DNA of 53,527 nucleotides from a virus. Made by a program: the position numbers and the translations under genes. Positions 43,314 through 51,902 of this stretch are shown piece by piece (the first letter of the stretch is position 1; every line of letters starts with the position of its first letter). The DNA is taken from positions 1 through 53,527 of the IMG/VR virus record IMGVR_UViG_3300030012_000241; one strand, written 5' to 3'. The notes under the pieces were generated by a model that worked only from the letters and a program-made list of their open reading frames with translations, was not told where the DNA came from and made no database searches.

Positions 43314-44288
43314 TTAGTCAATAACGTAAAAAGCACTTACTAATGCTTCTGGTCTAAGAACTTTTGCTCCGTAGACATGAAGACCTCTCACGATGTCACC
43401 AAAAGAACTTGGGTCTCTGATAACTTCTGTTGAAAGGATTGTATTAGCAGTAGCTGTTGAACTGATATGTCCAGCTAACACTTTACCTGTTGCATTTGAT
43501 GTTGCAGCGATATTGTTAGATTTGTACATATCAAATCCTCTTAGTTTTCCACTTGATACTAAGCCATTTCTAATAGAACCTTGACCTGCATTGAAGTCAA
43601 CTGATAATAGCTTTGAACCAGATTTGCCTAGCTCTTCATAGAAGTCTGGGCTTGCGACAAACCATCTACCTTCTTCAGGTACATTTTGGTCGTCTAATTT
43701 TCTAGCTAGTCTAGCCATTAAGTCTAATGCATCAACACCAGTTCCGTCTGAACCTAATAGGTCGACTGAATTGGTTGCATGTGACAATGTAGAATCTGCT
43801 GTTGCACTATCAGAACCAATAATATGGTCTGGGCTTGAAGCTGATACACCAGAGAACATAGATGCTATAACAGCAGCATCGTATGAATCTTTTAGAGCAT
43901 AAGCTGCACTTGAAGATGCAACTTCCTTGAAGTTTACATGTGACATGTTAGTTTCAATATCATCTACGATGAATTTGAAAGCTTTAGCACTATCAACAAC
44001 GAGGTTTAACTCTTGGTCTGTCAACTTAGTAGCAGATGTGTCTGAACCTCTAGTATAGTCTGATACTGAGATTACAGGCTCTTTGATAATCTTTACTGAG
44101 TCTCCATAAGCAGATATTTCACCAGCATAGTCGGTGTTTGTAATAGCTTCTACCACACTCGCTTTTCTGAAAAAGTTTAAAACCTTTCTAGAGTAAACGG
44201 AAGGTAAGAAATAACTATTAGCTTGTCCACTTACGGAGTTAGCAAAGTTAGCATCGGTATCGGTTGAAGGCTCAAAATATTGTGCCAT
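43314..44288 (-). CDS. Major capsid protein
   Basis: 324 residues, ribosome site AAAGGAG. Ser/Ala-rich, with SYFLPSVYSRKVLNFFRKAS near the start, a long-loop-like segment, GRWFVASPDFYEEL in the middle and the C-terminal strand DIVRGLHVYGAKVLRPEALV, all usual in HK97-fold capsids of this phage group. It directly follows the scaffold gene. The fold is inferred from these patterns and gene order. Confidence 0.88.
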   Translation of the reverse strand: MAQYFEPSTDTDANFANSVSGQANSYFLPSVYSRKVLNFFRKASVVEAITNTDYAGEISAYGDSVKIIKEPVISVSDYTRGSDTSATKLTDQELNLVVDSAKAFKFIVDDIETNMSHVNFKEVASSSAAYALKDSYDAAVIASMFSGVSASSPDHIIGSDSATADSTLSHATNSVDLLGSDGTGVDALDLMARLARKLDDQNVPEEGRWFVASPDFYEELGKSGSKLLSVDFNAGQGSIRNGLVSSGKLRGFDMYKSNNIAATSNATGKVLAGHISSTATANTILSTEVIRDPSSFGDIVRGLHVYGAKVLRPEALVSAFYVID

Positions 44289-44315
44289 GATACTTACTCC
44301 TTTAAGTTAATATAG

Positions 44316-45206
44316 TTAATCTCTGATAATTCTACCTTGTTGCATGGCCTCTGATATTTCCTTTTCGTATTTATCAAATTCATCCATGCTCATGGCATTT
44401 ATCTCCTTTTCTGTCCATACTCTCTCCTGCTTAGGGTCAACTGTTGTTGTTTTAGTTGATACCATATCGGCAGCAGATTGAACAGGCTTTTGAGAAACTG
44501 GCTTTACACTTGGAAGTTCTATGCCTAAATCCTTTTTAAATAAATCCAAAGCTCTTGATGCTAAGTCTGCATCTTCAGCATTGTTATAAATCCAATCCTG
44601 GATAGACTGAGGTTGTTCTTTAGCCCAATTATGAAAATCATCACTATTGCGAATATCATCAAAGTCAGGATGTCTTTCTCTCAATCTTCTTTCAGCCTCA
44701 CCTTTCTTCATCTTAATTTCATTCCCTCTCATGTCTGCAATGATTTGTTCTAAATCTTGAACTCTCTCATTACTTTGTAAGTGAGCTACAGTTTCTGCAA
44801 CTGCATAAAAATCAGGATGTTCCTGTTTAAACTTTTCAAGTTCTTCTAAAGACTTTGGAGGTTGATACTGAGCTTTCGCTTCTTGTCTCAACTCTTGTTC
44901 TCTAGCTTTGAACTCTTCGAGTTTAGAGTCATAATGTCTTTTTAGGTCATCATAACGTTTTTTATAGTCAGGCTTCTGATAAGGAGTATCTGTTGATAAC
45001 TCCTGTTTCTTAGATTCTAACTCCTCAGTATTAACATTCTCAGCTTGAGTTATGTCGTTACTGTCGAATAGTCTATTCTGAGGTTCTTCAAAGAATAAAC
45101 TATCATCTGCTGAGACAAACTTTTTGTCATCAGGTTTATGCCAAGGTTTTTTTTGGTTATAAGGATTGGCTTGTTCCTCATTTTGTGCGACTTGATTGTC
45201 TGCCAT
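44316..45206 (-). CDS. Capsid assembly scaffolding protein
   Basis: 296 residues, highly charged and mostly helical, with a disordered Gln/Asn-rich start and a central coiled coil (YKKRYDDLKRHYDSKLEEFK; EELEKFKQEHPDFY). Such proteins sit immediately before the capsid gene and direct procapsid assembly, as T7 gp9 does. Ribosome site AAGGAGAG. Confidence 0.8.
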   Translation of the reverse strand: MADNQVAQNEEQANPYNQKKPWHKPDDKKFVSADDSLFFEEPQNRLFDSNDITQAENVNTEELESKKQELSTDTPYQKPDYKKRYDDLKRHYDSKLEEFKAREQELRQEAKAQYQPPKSLEELEKFKQEHPDFYAVAETVAHLQSNERVQDLEQIIADMRGNEIKMKKGEAERRLRERHPDFDDIRNSDDFHNWAKEQPQSIQDWIYNNAEDADLASRALDLFKKDLGIELPSVKPVSQKPVQSAADMVSTKTTTVDPKQERVWTEKEINAMSMDEFDKYEKEISEAMQQGRIIRD

Positions 45207-45329
45207 TTTTCTCTCCTTACTCAGGGCTTCGTTACAAGGTAGCTCTTTGTCGACAAGAGGGCTTGTTGTAAAGGTAGCCTTTCTGGTGTTTATGTAGGGG
45301 CTATCGAATGATAGGTAGCCTACGGTTTA
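45207..45329 (-). other. Leader before the scaffold gene with GCTACC repeats
   Basis: A 123-base gap without a gene. Read on the - strand it has three copies of a GCTACC core (TAGGCTACCTA, AAGGCTACCTT, GAGCTACCTT) spaced across it. These may be a structured leader, an mRNA processing site or a protein-binding array. No promoter consensus is clear. Confidence 0.3.
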
Positions 45330-45986
45330 TTATCGAATGGGAATACCACCTGAAATCATTTCATCAGCGATTCTCTTTTCAGTATCTTCTACTTCTGCTC
45401 TGTTCAGGTCATAAGTTCTTTTGGCATCAGTTGAGCCAATAGTTTCTTCACGGACATCATCCATCATATAGTTAGTCCCATTCCTTCTTGCTTGTCTTTC
45501 CATCAAACCATCTGCTCTCATCTCAGCTTCTTCCATCATATTCTGAAGTTTGTCAGCTCCGAGTTCTTTAGTTGCTTTGGCAGTAAAGACAAACTCTCCA
45601 TCCGATAACCTCGCAGGTATCGAATCGGAGACTCCTGAACCAGGGCCTTCTACAGCTCCTGACCCAGCAAATTCTGTTGCGACTTCCATAACCTTATCAA
45701 ATATTTGGCTAAGTCTGTCGTCTTGTTCTAGTTTTTCTAATAAGTATTTTTCTTCACTTTCGGATAAAGATTCTTCTACAACAAAGTCTAGATAATCGTT
45801 TTCCATTTCTTCGTCAGATTTCATAGGTTCTGCTTCTTCCATCTCTTGTTTAGGTGCAATCATTATAGCTACACCTCCATCTTCAAAACCCATTCTTTTA
45901 ACTACTTCAGGTGCTTCTTTAGCAAGCTTTTGTAGTCCTTCGTTAGGTAAATCTTTTATTTCGTCTGGTGATAAAATACTTGCCAT
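45330..45986 (-). CDS. Virion-region protein with conserved SDSIPARLSDGEFV motif
   Basis: 218 residues, acidic. The segment GPGSGVSDSIPARLSDGEFV with FTAKATKELG is a conserved block that I associate from memory with proteins near phage portal genes, function unsettled. Upstream is an acidic helical region (EESLSESEEKYLLEKLEQDD). Ribosome site AAGGAG. Probably a minor head protein. Confidence 0.6.
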   Translation of the reverse strand: MASILSPDEIKDLPNEGLQKLAKEAPEVVKRMGFEDGGVAIMIAPKQEMEEAEPMKSDEEMENDYLDFVVEESLSESEEKYLLEKLEQDDRLSQIFDKVMEVATEFAGSGAVEGPGSGVSDSIPARLSDGEFVFTAKATKELGADKLQNMMEEAEMRADGLMERQARRNGTNYMMDDVREETIGSTDAKRTYDLNRAEVEDTEKRIADEMISGGIPIR

Positions 45987-45987
45987 C

Positions 45988-46164
45988 TTATTTCTCCTTG
46001 GCTCTACCTATATTTAGGGCAAACCAATCAATAACTTTGTAAGCTTTGCTTACTAAATTGTCATCATGTGGAGTAGGTGTTAAAGCTGCAATCATTGAAC
46101 AGATTGAAACTATCCATGGAACTACTCCAACTATTTTTAAAATTGTATCTAATAAATCTAACAT
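45988..46164 (-). CDS. Small membrane protein (58 aa)
   Basis: The ATG shares its last base with the previous stop (TAATG), with AGGAGAAC upstream. One hydrophobic helix (about 7-28, TILKIVGVVPWIVSICSMIA) and a short soluble tail. Unknown function among head genes. Confidence 0.6.
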   Translation of the reverse strand: MLDLLDTILKIVGVVPWIVSICSMIAALTPTPHDDNLVSKAYKVIDWFALNIGRAKEK

Positions 46165-46391
46165 TATTGTTCTCCTCTAGTTAATGCTTCTTTTATTTTG
46201 TCTGGTAAACTTTCTAAGCTATCCAGCAAATTCATCTTCCCCTGGAGTCGGTACATTGCCTGTTCCGATTGTGCCACCACCAGTTCCTTGACTATCAAGG
46301 CCTGCTGGCTCTTGAGGTACTCCTGGAATCCCTCCCATTGGGGATGGTTGACCAAGGGGTTGAGTTTCTTCGCTAACGTTTTGTCCAGCAT
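46164..46391 (-). CDS. Small helical protein overlapping the portal gene (75 aa)
   Basis: Starts 173 bases before the end of the portal gene in another frame. The protein (LNPLVNHPQWEGFQEYLKSQ, then YRLQGKMNLLDSLESL) has the look of real helical protein. Similar small proteins follow portal genes in other podoviruses, as I recall. The stop shares TAATG with the next gene. The overlapped portal tail is low complexity, as expected when two frames share DNA. Confidence 0.6.
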   Translation of the reverse strand: MLDKTLAKKLNPLVNHPQWEGFQEYLKSQQALIVKELVVAQSEQAMYRLQGKMNLLDSLESLPDKIKEALTRGEQ

Positions 46392-48384
46392 TTTGCATTC
46401 CTATTATTTGTGCCATCAATGCAGCTTCTTCAGGGTCGTTCAGAATTTCATCTGGGTCTAAATCCAAGCTGTAGGCAAGTTCACTAACCAATTTAGAAAT
46501 CTTAACAAATGGTGCAATAGCAGGATTTTGTGCAGTTTGTAAGAACATAGTAAGTCTTTGACTTCTAACTTCTTTCTGCATCAAGCTATTAGTACCAGTA
46601 GCTCTAACTTCTAAATCGCCCTCTATATCTAACTCACCTTCATGGAACTGCATGTTCCATTGATAGTAAGCTTCTCCTAAAGGTTTTAATAAAAAGTCAT
46701 CAAGGTTTTTGATAACAGTTTTAATATTTAAACTTGATGCTCCTAGTAGCATGGACATACCTGAAGCAGTCCTTGTCATACTCTGAACACCTGTTTGACC
46801 GTGTGAATAACTAGGTATTCCTGTTTGTTCGTCAGCTAACTGTCTAAACCTGTCAAACATCATCATGTTTTCAGGTGCAGTATTTGGAAACTTTAATCCA
46901 TATATTGATTGACCAGGCATTCCAGCTTGTCTTCTGAATACTTTGCCTGGATAAACTTCCATATTCTGTCCTCCGACAAGAGCAGATTCGTCAACATCAA
47001 AAACTAACGAGCCTGCTAAAGCTAGGTTATCAATAGCCATTCTTGCATGACCATTCATAATTTGCTGTGAGTCATCCATATTTTCAGCAACACCTATACC
47101 AAAAAAGTTGTATGGGTTACGTTCATACGGAAATGCATTATATGGTAATCTAAATGGTGTAAATGGATTAACTACTGCTCTAAGTAATTTGTTTCCACAT
47201 ACCCATGCATTTATTTGAACTTCATCTAGTTCGTCTATATCATCTGGTAATTGGATGCCTGCTTCTTTAGCATATTCAGCATCCATAATGCCCCAATACT
47301 CTAATACTTCAAATGTTGTTTCAGTATCGTAAGCATTGTTATCATCTCTTAAATGAGATTCATAACCTCTATCTACATAGTTTGGGCCTTGTTGTAGACA
47401 CTCTCTAATTGCATCTTCATCAAAATAAGGCATGTTTCTCAATGCTCTTAATTGACTACGATTCATTCTGTGTCTATGAATGACATATTCACATTCATCC
47501 ATATCTGTAGCTGAAGGGTCAGGATAAAAGTCCCAACAACTTACAAACTCTATGCGAGGCACTCTTACATCTACTGGACTATACTCTCTTCCATTAGGAG
47601 TATTCATCCATTTATTTAATCTTTTATTAAAATTAAATGGGCCTTTGACTATTCCTGTACCTAGTAATGCTGCTTCTAATAAAGCATTTCTAATCTCTGA
47701 AGACCCATTAGATTCTTCTATTTGGTCATGGACTAAACGTTCCATCCTTCTAGCAGACTCTTGTGCTGGGTTTACTTCAGGTATATTAGGTATAGGAATA
47801 GCTCCTTCTTTTAAAGGAACTTGGTCTTCAATAGGCTCTGATACTTCACCTTTCATAAAGGTAGACCCAGGACCTAATGTTCTGCCATCACCCTCATAGC
47901 CAACATCAAAAGGATTTACATTAGCTCCTTCTCTATTGCCTATATCATCAGGTAATTCAGGCTCGCTGGTTTCTATACCAGGATTAGGATTGTTAATATC
48001 AAGATGTGCTTGAGCTAACTCTCCTTCTGGAATCTTTGTTTCCGATATACCAATAGGAAACTTACCTGTCCCAAAAATAACATCAACTAACTGTCCAAAG
48101 GCAGCAAGGACTTTAGTTTTTGTAATTTTAACGAAGACACGTGATTTTTCAGATTCCCTGAATTTTTGATTCTTTTTATATAAACCCCTGTAGTTCTCAA
48201 ATGCTGTAATCCAACGTTTCTCGTCAGAGTTTCTAGCATCCTCGGCAGAGTCGAATCTAGAGTTTATTATACCTACAAGATTTAGCTTTTGGTCATCTTC
48301 TAATTCTAATTGCTGACCAGACTCACCTTCTACTTCCATGTAGATTTCATCTGCATTTAGTAATGTGTTGTCTCTGTCTGCCAT
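46219..48384 (-). CDS. Portal protein
   Basis: 721 residues. The dodecameric vertex protein through which DNA is packaged and ejected. N-terminal segment with RWITAFENYRGLYKKNQKF, a DVIFGTGKFPIG turn, a central FVSCWDFYPDPSATDMDECEY-type block in short segments, and a helical region with SYSHGQTGVQSMTRTASGMS. These patterns are shared by large podovirus portals. The C-terminal 60 residues are Gly/Pro-rich and overlap a second gene. It directly follows the large terminase gene. Confidence 0.85.
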   Translation of the reverse strand: MADRDNTLLNADEIYMEVEGESGQQLELEDDQKLNLVGIINSRFDSAEDARNSDEKRWITAFENYRGLYKKNQKFRESEKSRVFVKITKTKVLAAFGQLVDVIFGTGKFPIGISETKIPEGELAQAHLDINNPNPGIETSEPELPDDIGNREGANVNPFDVGYEGDGRTLGPGSTFMKGEVSEPIEDQVPLKEGAIPIPNIPEVNPAQESARRMERLVHDQIEESNGSSEIRNALLEAALLGTGIVKGPFNFNKRLNKWMNTPNGREYSPVDVRVPRIEFVSCWDFYPDPSATDMDECEYVIHRHRMNRSQLRALRNMPYFDEDAIRECLQQGPNYVDRGYESHLRDDNNAYDTETTFEVLEYWGIMDAEYAKEAGIQLPDDIDELDEVQINAWVCGNKLLRAVVNPFTPFRLPYNAFPYERNPYNFFGIGVAENMDDSQQIMNGHARMAIDNLALAGSLVFDVDESALVGGQNMEVYPGKVFRRQAGMPGQSIYGLKFPNTAPENMMMFDRFRQLADEQTGIPSYSHGQTGVQSMTRTASGMSMLLGASSLNIKTVIKNLDDFLLKPLGEAYYQWNMQFHEGELDIEGDLEVRATGTNSLMQKEVRSQRLTMFLQTAQNPAIAPFVKISKLVSELAYSLDLDPDEILNDPEEAALMAQIIGMQNAGQNVSEETQPLGQPSPMGGIPGVPQEPAGLDSQGTGGGTIGTGNVPTPGEDEFAG

Positions 48385-50280
48385 TTAATAACCAAAAGTA
48401 GAGTCAAAAGGTTGGTATAAGTCCCTTTTAATCCCTTTTATTCTGTCCAATGAGCTTTGCATTCTTGGTCGGCTCATTATCATATACCTTAGTGCATCGT
48501 ATGCATGGTCTGATGCATGAGTATCAACATCTTCTGGATTTGTTTTGGATAGTGGTATTGATTGTAATTCTCTGATTAAGTTCGGACATGTGTTAAATAT
48601 CTGTAACTTAGGCCTCCCACTCTCTCTGACCTTTAGATATTCGTGTATTTGTATTTTCCCCTGTACTCTATTCTTATCTGCTCGTCTAAGCTTATGACCA
48701 GCTCGAACTAGAGATTCCCCTACGGTTGGGCCTGTTGTACCAGTTTTTGCCCATGCAGCAGTATCTAATACACCTGATACAGAAAATGGGTCTTCCATTT
48801 CCATATCTGTTATTATAGAGGCTAATTCGACTCCTGTCAAGCCTTTTCGGTATAATTCACGGTATATTATGAGAGTTCCATCATTTACGTCCACAGCCCC
48901 CCACAGGCAGCAGGATTCAGATGCATAACCATAGTCAATCCCTTTTAGTCGTTCCCAAGGCAATGGTATCTCAAATGGAGACACAATATGCACTTCAGGT
49001 TGAAACTCAACAAAGGCTGCACCTTCTGCTACATCCCAGTTTCCTTCTAGTAATTGTCGTCTTTGTATAGGTGGTAAAGATTCCAACATCTTTTCATATA
49101 CACCATCCTTAGCTAAGTAAGGGTTATCAGCTAACTTAGCAGGAATAAACTTTCTTGTTAGTCCGTCTTTACCTTCAAAACTTTGATTAGGTTCATGTGG
49201 TTCTATATATCTTTTCTTTACCCATTGAGAACCAACACCACCAGGGTTTGCTGTACATCTAAGATATGTTTCTATCTCAGAGTCTGTGGTTCTCAAACGA
49301 GATGCAAGGTAGTTCCAACTAAATTCTGTTGGGAGATGTGTGATTTCATCAAAGCCAATCCAAGAATAAGCTTGACCTTGGTATCGGTAAACATCAGCAT
49401 CTCGTTCAAGGAAACCAAATTCTATCTTAGCACCACTAGGAAAGTTCCACAACTTCTCTACTTCTCTAAACTTTGCACCAGGGAAAGCCTGTGGATATAG
49501 TTCCCTGGACTTATCTATAAGTTCTCTTAGTTCTGGCATAGACCTTCTAAGTATTAAAGCTCTATGTGCTTTTCTATGTGCATATCTTAGAGGGTCAACT
49601 AGCATGGCATAAGATTTACCACCTCCTGCTGCTCCTCCATATAGCACATCTTTCTCACCTGCTGCTAAAAAATCTGTTTGTGGGCCTTCGTTAGGGTGAA
49701 AGATAACTTTACTATCTTTTATTGTGTCTCTGATTGTCTCTGTAGTTTCTTCGAGTTCATCTTCTGTGACCAGTTTAGATGACGTGTCCTCCGTAACCTT
49801 TGTGATAACTTCTTCTTCTGTTTTAATCTTCTGTTCTTGTCTGGCAAGTTTCTTTTTCTCCTTCTGTATCTTAGCTTTCTGCTGTCGAAGTTTTATTTTT
49901 CTTTTTTGTTCTGCTGAATAGTTGTATTGAGACGTAACTCCCTTGGGTCTTCCTGTTTTTTTCTTAGGTTTACCTGCATCTGTTAAAACAAACGAGCCAT
50001 CTTCGTTGGTTTCGTACTCTTCAGGGAAAATTTCCCACAAATCTTTTTCTAAATGTTTCTTTAATGCTACATGACTAATCTTTCTGCCTGTTTCTTCAGA
50101 CAATAGTGTAGATGCCTCACGTAATGAGTAAACTTTTGTGTATATACACTTGAGATATTTGTTAAGAGCTTCTAATTGCTCTGGGATTGGCTTGAGATAG
50201 CCCTTGACCTCGCTAACTTCGTAACCAAATGGAATGGTTGCTGATTTTTTCTTAATATAGTTAGGAGGAATACTAGACAT
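48385..50280 (-). CDS. Terminase large subunit
   Basis: 631 residues, the packaging motor. ATPase Walker A is GGAAGGGKS (215-223) and Walker B WIGFDE; the coupling segment TANPGG follows. The nuclease domain shows GIDYGYASESCC, GVLDTAAW and a late Asp in SDHAYDAL. An extra N-terminal part of about 190 residues has a helix-turn-helix-like block (about 48-80), an AT-hook-like KKTGRPKG (107-114) and a Lys/Gln-rich coiled coil (about 122-160). This part could contact DNA. The ribosome site is weak. Confidence 0.92.
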   Translation of the reverse strand: MSSIPPNYIKKKSATIPFGYEVSEVKGYLKPIPEQLEALNKYLKCIYTKVYSLREASTLLSEETGRKISHVALKKHLEKDLWEIFPEEYETNEDGSFVLTDAGKPKKKTGRPKGVTSQYNYSAEQKRKIKLRQQKAKIQKEKKKLARQEQKIKTEEEVITKVTEDTSSKLVTEDELEETTETIRDTIKDSKVIFHPNEGPQTDFLAAGEKDVLYGGAAGGGKSYAMLVDPLRYAHRKAHRALILRRSMPELRELIDKSRELYPQAFPGAKFREVEKLWNFPSGAKIEFGFLERDADVYRYQGQAYSWIGFDEITHLPTEFSWNYLASRLRTTDSEIETYLRCTANPGGVGSQWVKKRYIEPHEPNQSFEGKDGLTRKFIPAKLADNPYLAKDGVYEKMLESLPPIQRRQLLEGNWDVAEGAAFVEFQPEVHIVSPFEIPLPWERLKGIDYGYASESCCLWGAVDVNDGTLIIYRELYRKGLTGVELASIITDMEMEDPFSVSGVLDTAAWAKTGTTGPTVGESLVRAGHKLRRADKNRVQGKIQIHEYLKVRESGRPKLQIFNTCPNLIRELQSIPLSKTNPEDVDTHASDHAYDALRYMIMSRPRMQSSLDRIKGIKRDLYQPFDSTFGY

Positions 50281-50359
50281 AATAAAAAGCTGCCCTTTTA
50301 GAAGACATTACCTAGATGAAATAACGATTTTTATATTCTAAAAAGGTCTTAAGCATAAC

Positions 50360-50539
50360 TCAGGACTGCTCCTTGGTTTGATTCTTATTTTTACCAAATA
50401 TTCTGTCCCAGTTATCTTCGTATTGTTGTTTAGAAACTTCTCTAGGTCTAGGCTTTGCACCTTTACCTGCTGCATTTCTATAAATACTCCGTCTTAACGG
50501 AACAGCATTGTGTTTGTCATCGCTACCAATTTGAGGCAT
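50360..50539 (-). CDS. Small protein between terminase genes (59 aa)
   Basis: Begins MPQIGSDDKHNAVPLRRSIY and ends with YEDNWDRIFGKNKNQTKEQS in basic context. It lies between the small basic genes and TerL, close to both. Charged and soluble; function is unknown, perhaps part of packaging. Confidence 0.6.
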   Translation of the reverse strand: MPQIGSDDKHNAVPLRRSIYRNAAGKGAKPRPREVSKQQYEDNWDRIFGKNKNQTKEQS

Positions 50540-50540
50540 C

Positions 50541-50807
50541 TTACCATTTTACCCTATTAGCCCAATAAGCTGCTGACATCTTACCTTTTTTTATGTTTGC
50601 ACGATGTCTAGCCTTAAAAGACTTAGCTCTTTTTGTCATAGTCCTGTCGCCAGTTTTACCTTGTTGTCCAAATCTGATAGTTTTAATCTTATCACCTTCT
50701 TTTGCAACAACAATATGCGACTTTGTTTTGTGTTTAGGTGTTCGTTTAGGCTTATTATAACCTGATACACCTGCTCTAGCTAACCTAGGGTCTTTTTTCT
50801 TAGCCAT
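50541..50807 (-). CDS. Small very basic protein (88 aa)
   Basis: Begins MAKKKDPRLARAGVSGYNKP and ends AKSFKARHRANIKKGKMSAA followed by YWANRVKW. About a third of residues are Lys, Arg or His. This conserved pattern is frequent in phage head/packaging clusters, as I recall. It probably binds nucleic acid. TAATG overlap with the gene before it. Confidence 0.7.
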   Translation of the reverse strand: MAKKKDPRLARAGVSGYNKPKRTPKHKTKSHIVVAKEGDKIKTIRFGQQGKTGDRTMTKRAKSFKARHRANIKKGKMSAAYWANRVKW

Positions 50808-51046
50808 TATTTCCTGTATGCTCTAGTTTTTCTAGCAATTTTTTTAGGTTGTTTAACAAATTGCTTACCTTTTCTATTACCTGCTGCTTTAGCTCTGTTA
50901 GTTGCCCTCTTTTCAGCAGGACTCAAAGCCTTCCAAGCTGCATCAGGTAAATATCTTTTCTTACCTTTGCTTGGTTTACCATCTGAAGTTCGCCACTTTT
51001 GTCTGCCCCACTTCTTTAGAGATAGTTGAGACTTTTTTAATGTCAT
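50807..51046 (-). CDS. Small very basic protein with WRTSDGKPS motif (79 aa)
   Basis: Pattern KKWGRQKWRTSDGKPSKGKK, then YLPDAAWKALSPAEKRATNR, matches from memory a DUF family (DUF5872 type) found in phages and giant viruses. Strongly basic, probably DNA-binding. Overlaps the next upstream gene by four bases. Confidence 0.7.
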   Translation of the reverse strand: MTLKKSQLSLKKWGRQKWRTSDGKPSKGKKRYLPDAAWKALSPAEKRATNRAKAAGNRKGKQFVKQPKKIARKTRAYRK

Positions 51047-51228
51047 TTATAACCTCCACCTGCTTTCTTATAGGCTTTGGCTAACATCTGAGCCTTACGA
51101 GCTGACCATTGTCCAGGCTTACCACCTTTACCACCAGCTTTGATACGGTTAAAAATCCGTTTTCGTAGGCTTGGCTTGGTATAGTTACCTGCTTCGTTGA
51201 CTCTTGATTTTGCTTTTTTCTTTGGCAT
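51043..51228 (-). CDS. Small very basic protein with KAGGKGGKPGQWSARKAQ motif (61 aa)
   Basis: The segment GNYTKPSLRKRIFNRIKAGG followed by KGGKPGQWSARKAQMLAKAY is a conserved domain (DUF6321 type, from memory) of phages and other DNA viruses. Function is unsettled; composition suggests DNA binding. It forms a trio with the two basic genes downstream. Confidence 0.7.
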   Translation of the reverse strand: MPKKKAKSRVNEAGNYTKPSLRKRIFNRIKAGGKGGKPGQWSARKAQMLAKAYKKAGGGYK

Positions 51229-51404
51229 TAGTGTAAAGTGACCTCCTGTTGTGGCACAAAGTCTGTAACTTCACCCACGATAATAAGACCGTAGTGTTCT
51301 GCTAAGTTTTGTGCTTCTTTATATGTACCTGCTTTTATAAATGGCCCCAAAACAACTCTAGGGTCATCTTCTAAAAATTCAGTAGCATATATTCTATCAT
51401 CCAT
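51228..51404 (-). CDS. Small hypothetical protein after TerS (58 aa)
   Basis: I choose the ATG at 51404 (ATGGATGA overlap with the TerS stop) over an in-frame ATG at 51428, since coupled starts are the rule here. A compact alpha/beta protein (VVLGPFIKAGTYKEAQNLAE; GLIIVGEVTDFVPQ). No family is recognised. Confidence 0.6.
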   Translation of the reverse strand: MDDRIYATEFLEDDPRVVLGPFIKAGTYKEAQNLAEHYGLIIVGEVTDFVPQQEVTLH

Positions 51405-51813
51405 CGACTTCGGTATATTCCCCATCATCGGCTGATAAGTCTATGGTTTCTTTTTTTGGAAGAATAAAAATCCCTCCTGTAACATTGTGATTAATGTCAA
51501 GTTTTTCTTTCTTGATAACACCAACTCTATCTAATAAAGTTTGTGCTGCTTGTAGTTTTACATTAGCTTGAGGCACGGCTTCATCGCTGTGCATTAACTC
51601 TACAAGCTTGAAAGCTGCTGAAGGTGCTTCCCTTGCAAGTACATTCGAGGCCAAATCAATAATTTCCTCTTTAAGACTGTTTATAACTTGATAGTGATTG
51701 CCTGAGTAGCCTGCGAGTTCGGCTGAGAGCTTTAAGTTACCCTTTGTATCTACTACGTGTTGCAAGAACTTCTCTTGCTTGTCAGTTAGTTTTCTGGTTG
51801 TTAAGGCACTCAT
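51397..51813 (-). CDS. Terminase small subunit-like DNA-binding protein
   Basis: 138 residues. The N-terminal KLTDKQEKFLQHVVDTKGNL then SAELAGYSG is the helix-turn-helix pattern of small terminase subunits, and a helical oligomerisation part follows. It recognises phage DNA for packaging. First gene of the leftward late operon. The predicted transcription start from the promoter just upstream falls within about two bases of the ATG, and no ribosome site is visible, so the message may be leaderless. Confidence 0.78.
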   Translation of the reverse strand: MSALTTRKLTDKQEKFLQHVVDTKGNLKLSAELAGYSGNHYQVINSLKEEIIDLASNVLAREAPSAAFKLVELMHSDEAVPQANVKLQAAQTLLDRVGVIKKEKLDINHNVTGGIFILPKKETIDLSADDGEYTEVDG

Positions 51814-51821
51814 GCTTATAT

Positions 51822-51849
51822 ATTATAGAGGTGCTGTCAAACTTGTCAA
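51822..51849 (-). promoter_or_regulatory. Leftward late-operon promoter
   Basis: On the - strand TTGACA (51849-51844), a 16-base spacer and TATAAT (51827-51822): both boxes match the sigma70 consensus. It faces the terminase small subunit gene and could drive the whole - strand block. Its -35 box lies 18 bases from that of the divergent + strand promoter. Confidence 0.75.
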
Positions 51850-51867
51850 GTTTTTCGCCAAAATCTA

Positions 51868-51896
51868 TTGACAAAACACTATCTCAACTGTATAAT
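51868..51896 (+). promoter_or_regulatory. Perfect consensus rightward promoter
   Basis: TTGACA at 51868-51873, a 17-base spacer and TATAAT at 51891-51896: a perfect sigma70 promoter. No gene follows on this strand; the transcript starting about 51903 meets a terminator at 51938-51981, which points to a small RNA. Confidence 0.8.
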
Positions 51897-51902
51897 GAGG
51901 AT

